From: Corynebacterium marambiense
GTDB lineage: Bacteria > Actinomycetota > Actinomycetes > Mycobacteriales > Mycobacteriaceae
DNA: 64,000 nt
Assembly (NCBI RefSeq): GCF_016342275.1
Contig: NZ_JAEIOT010000004.1
Coordinates: 496,001-560,000 of the forward strand
Direction: 5' to 3'
The notes beneath the pieces were generated by a model. The model searched no databases. It had not been told where the DNA came from and saw nothing but the letters and a program-made list of their open reading frames with translations. Numbering within the stretch: the first letter of the stretch is position 1; each line of letters starts with the position of its first letter. The translations under genes and the position numbers were made by a program. Shown piece by piece: positions 62,589 to 64,000 of the stretch.

Positions 62589-64000
62589 GTGACAAGAAAC
62601 AAGCGGTCCGAGAACAACGACGGGGACGGGGTGGACACCCCGCGCGGTTCCCGTCGGCGCCGTTGGATTATCTGGTCCCTGGCGGTCGCGTTCATCCTGT
62701 TCATCGTCGCCCCGGTGGGGGCCATCTTCACCGCCTACGTCATGGCAGATGTTCCGGAGCCCGAAGAGTTGGTGAACAAACAGGTGTCCAACATCTACGC
62801 CTCGGACTCCACCACCGAACTCGCGCGGATCGTCCCTCCCGAAGGCAACCGCGAGCAGGTCAACCTCGACCAGATCCCGGAATCGCTCCGCGGAGCGGTG
62901 CTCGCGGCCGAGGACCGCGAGTTTTACACGAACCCGGGCTTCTCCATCACCGGTTTCGCCCGCGCCGTCAAGGGGCAGATCACCGGTGACGAATCCGCGG
63001 GTGGTGGGTCGACCATCACGCAGCAGTACGTGAAGAATGCGGTCGTCGGCAACGAGCGCTCCTACGAGCGGAAGCTCAAGGAACTCGTGATCAGTGCCAA
63101 GATGGCCAACGAGTGGTCCAAGAACGACGTGCTCGAGGCGTACCTGAACACCATCTACTTCGGCCGCAACTCCTACGGGGTGGCAGCGGCCGCCGAGGCC
63201 TACTTCGGTAAACCTCTCGCCGAGCTCACCCCCGTGGAGGGTGCTGTCCTCGCCGCTTCCATCCAGCGCCCGAGCCAGCTCGATCCCTGGACGAACCGGG
63301 AGGAGGCCGAACAGCGATGGAATTACGTCCTGGACGGGATGGTGGCCACCGGCTACCTCTCCCAGGCCGAGCGGGACATCGCCGTGTACCCCCAGGTCGT
63401 CGACCCGGCCCTGAATCAGGCATACGTCGAGGCAACCGGGGCGAATGGTCTGATCAAGAACCAGGTCGTCGCCGAGCTCGAGCGGATCGGTATCACCCAG
63501 GAGGACCTGGATACCCGGGGCCTGCGGATCACCACCACCATTGATATCCGGAACCAGAATGCAGCCGTCGACAACGTCAACCGGATCTTCGACGGAGAGG
63601 ATGAGAAACTGCGCTCTGCCGTGGTCTCCATTGAGCCGTCCACCGGGGCGGTACGCGCCTACTACGGCGGGGACGACGCTGCCGGCTGGGACTACGCCAA
63701 CGCCCCGATCCAGACCGGCTCGACCTTCAAGATCTACGGGCTCGCCGCTGCGCTCCAGCAGGGTATACCGCTGGCCACCATGTACTCCTCCGCGCCGGTC
63801 ACCACAGGCAACGTCACCGTCACCAACGTCGGTGGCGGCGGCTGCGGCTACTGCACTATCGCCGAAGCACTCAAGCGCAGTCACAACACCAGCTTCATCC
63901 GCCTTGAGCAGGACCTGCAGAACGGCTCCCAGGACGTCGCCGACATGGCCCACGCCCTCGGCATGGCCCGTTCACTGCCCGGATACCCCGCGACCCTCAC
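62589..64000 (+). CDS. ponA: Bifunctional class A penicillin-binding protein, partial at window end
   Basis: 471 codons visible, no stop in the window. GTG 62589 begins MTRNKRSENND; a TM anchor at about 25-45 is followed by a GT51 glycosyltransferase domain (AEDREFYTNPGF, GGGSTITQQYVKN, RKLKELVISAKM) and the start of the transpeptidase domain (SxxK in GSTFKIYG, SHN). It polymerises and cross-links peptidoglycan. A ribosome-like GGAG lies about 12 bases upstream. Confidence 0.93.
   Translation, partial: MTRNKRSENNDGDGVDTPRGSRRRRWIIWSLAVAFILFIVAPVGAIFTAYVMADVPEPEELVNKQVSNIYASDSTTELARIVPPEGNREQVNLDQIPESLRGAVLAAEDREFYTNPGFSITGFARAVKGQITGDESAGGGSTITQQYVKNAVVGNERSYERKLKELVISAKMANEWSKNDVLEAYLNTIYFGRNSYGVAAAAEAYFGKPLAELTPVEGAVLAASIQRPSQLDPWTNREEAEQRWNYVLDGMVATGYLSQAERDIAVYPQVVDPALNQAYVEATGANGLIKNQVVAELERIGITQEDLDTRGLRITTTIDIRNQNAAVDNVNRIFDGEDEKLRSAVVSIEPSTGAVRAYYGGDDAAGWDYANAPIQTGSTFKIYGLAAALQQGIPLATMYSSAPVTTGNVTVTNVGGGGCGYCTIAEALKRSHNTSFIRLEQDLQNGSQDVADMAHALGMARSLPGYPATL

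Noticed and set aside
1..64000. CRISPR array, prophage, IS element, tRNA or rRNA
   Set aside because: No regularly spaced repeats, transposase, integrase or structural-RNA sequence was recognised on either strand.

Overview
The window looks like chromosome from a high-GC actinobacterium, most likely Corynebacterium. This is inferred from gene families and gene order, because no rRNA gene is present. Supporting features are the block parA-parB-GNAT protein-cwlM-trxA-trxB-sigM-murJ/pseudokinase-DUF6049-mutT4-cca, a WWW-type trp leader peptide, CmtR/CtpG and MhuD orthologues, a 'CC-stop' protein behind cstA, and several starts that appear leaderless. The parAB genes and a scatter of parS-like sites suggest an origin-proximal region.

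Layout. 0-15.4 kb: chromosome segregation (end of parA, parB), the cell-wall regulator CwlM, the thioredoxin system with SigM, the lipid II flippase/pseudokinase fusion, DUF6049, a NUDIX protein, the CCA-adding enzyme and a YqgE-like protein. 15.5-22.8 kb: a SBF-like carrier, an MMPL transporter, a Tat/lipobox Rieske protein, and an ABC exporter controlled by a MerR regulator. 22.9-30.1 kb: a complete trpL-E-G-D-CF-B-A operon with a transcription attenuator. 30.3-32.2 kb: GTP-type PEP carboxykinase. 32.3-42.7 kb: a leftward iron-chelate uptake operon (ATPase, two permeases, binding lipoprotein) interleaved with three surface proteins that share an Ig-like repeat; one also carries a beta-propeller and a TTTSSTPAP stalk. 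43-46.3 kb: Cd/Pb-type P-ATPase with CmtR, a frameshifted NUDIX gene and an SdpI-like protein with a Cys-rich tail. 46.6-52.9 kb: a dicarboxylate symporter, a secreted serine-hydrolase-like protein, leuS and an unknown gene. 53.1-56.1 kb: cstA, a CC-stop protein and an ArsA-like ATPase. 56.3-64 kb: Nei glycosylase, a siderophore-interacting protein, TrhO, MhuD-type heme oxygenase, a universal stress protein, a MarR regulator, DUF5318 and the beginning of a class A penicillin-binding protein.

Themes. ParB and at least seven parS-like sites lie in one 48-kb stretch; one site is inside trpE and one spans a stop/start junction. Iron and heme genes recur: the uptake operon, the siderophore-interacting protein and MhuD, with DtxR-like boxes near two of them. 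Cell-envelope control recurs as CwlM, MurJ, DUF6049, the MarR regulator and PonA.

The best candidate for something under-described is the iron-uptake operon with three domain-sharing surface proteins. The cstA/CC-stop/arsA operon comes next.
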